From contig CAJUPG010000108.1 in the NCBI GenBank assembly GCA_910588455.1, positions 1-5,062 on the forward strand: DNA of 5,062 nt, given 5' to 3'. This DNA comes from an uncultured Oscillospiraceae bacterium. Its GTDB lineage: Bacteria > Bacillota > Clostridia > Oscillospirales > Oscillospiraceae. Under the pieces are notes generated by a model that saw only the letters and a program-made list of their open reading frames with translations, was not told the origin of the DNA and did not search any database. Position numbers and translations under genes: made by a program. Positions 5,042 to 5,062 of this stretch are shown in pieces (the stretch's first letter is position 1; every line of letters starts with the position of its first letter).

Positions 5042-5044
5042 AAT
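5016..5044 (+). promoter_or_regulatory. Possible promoter for a gene beyond the right edge
   Basis: TTGCGA (5016-5021), a 17-nt spacer, and TAAAAT (5039-5044), followed 7 nt later by an ATG at 5051 (MKYE...). The distance from -10 to ATG equals that of the MerR gene. The DNA here is so AT-rich that such boxes arise easily by chance. Confidence 0.25.
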
Positions 5045-5062
5045 AAAGGGATGAAATACGAA

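Overview
The window looks like a GC-rich chromosomal segment from a member of the Clostridia, probably an Oscillospiraceae-type gut anaerobe. This is inferred from GC-rich codon use in the central genes, AGGAGG-type ribosome binding sites, sigma-A-like promoters, and a truncated XRE regulator typical of Firmicutes mobile DNA. No sequence in the window fixes the genus. Both edges (about 1-345 and 5011-5062) are visibly AT-rich compared with the centre.

Layout. Positions 1-195 hold the C-terminal end of an XRE-type regulator in AT-rich DNA. A gene-free stretch follows, with repeated GTCYGTAAA-like motifs in both orientations, then a perfect 23-bp hairpin terminator with an A-run on one side and a T-run on the other (364-412), which suits two converging transcripts. 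Three minus-strand genes come next: a fold-type I PLP aminotransferase (471-1655) with its own strong promoter, and upstream of it a tightly spaced pair, a MoxR-like AAA+ ATPase (2939-3748) followed after 4 nt by a CoxE-like VWA-domain protein (1741-2934). AAA+/VWA pairs of this kind act together as chaperone-like machines that remodel or activate a partner; no obvious client is in the window.

From a divergent intergenic region with phased A/T-tracts (3749-3871), a plus-strand operon runs to the right: a MerR-family regulator carrying two C-terminal transmembrane helices (3872-4525), then two small two-helix membrane proteins (4509-4766 and 4747-5010). All three end in a related cytoplasmic tail of the form R-x-x-E-[IV]-x-x-G-E-x-D-[ED]-A. 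The genes overlap by 17 and 20 nt, and in each case the codons for the tail also hold the Shine-Dalgarno sequence and the start codon of the next reading frame. The MerR gene has a promoter with a 19-nt spacer, as MerR proteins recognise, and its ATG lies where transcription should begin, so its mRNA is probably leaderless.

The most unusual part is this last operon: an apparently membrane-tethered MerR regulator co-made with two small membrane proteins sharing its membrane-plus-tail module. Its signal and targets cannot be read from the sequence.
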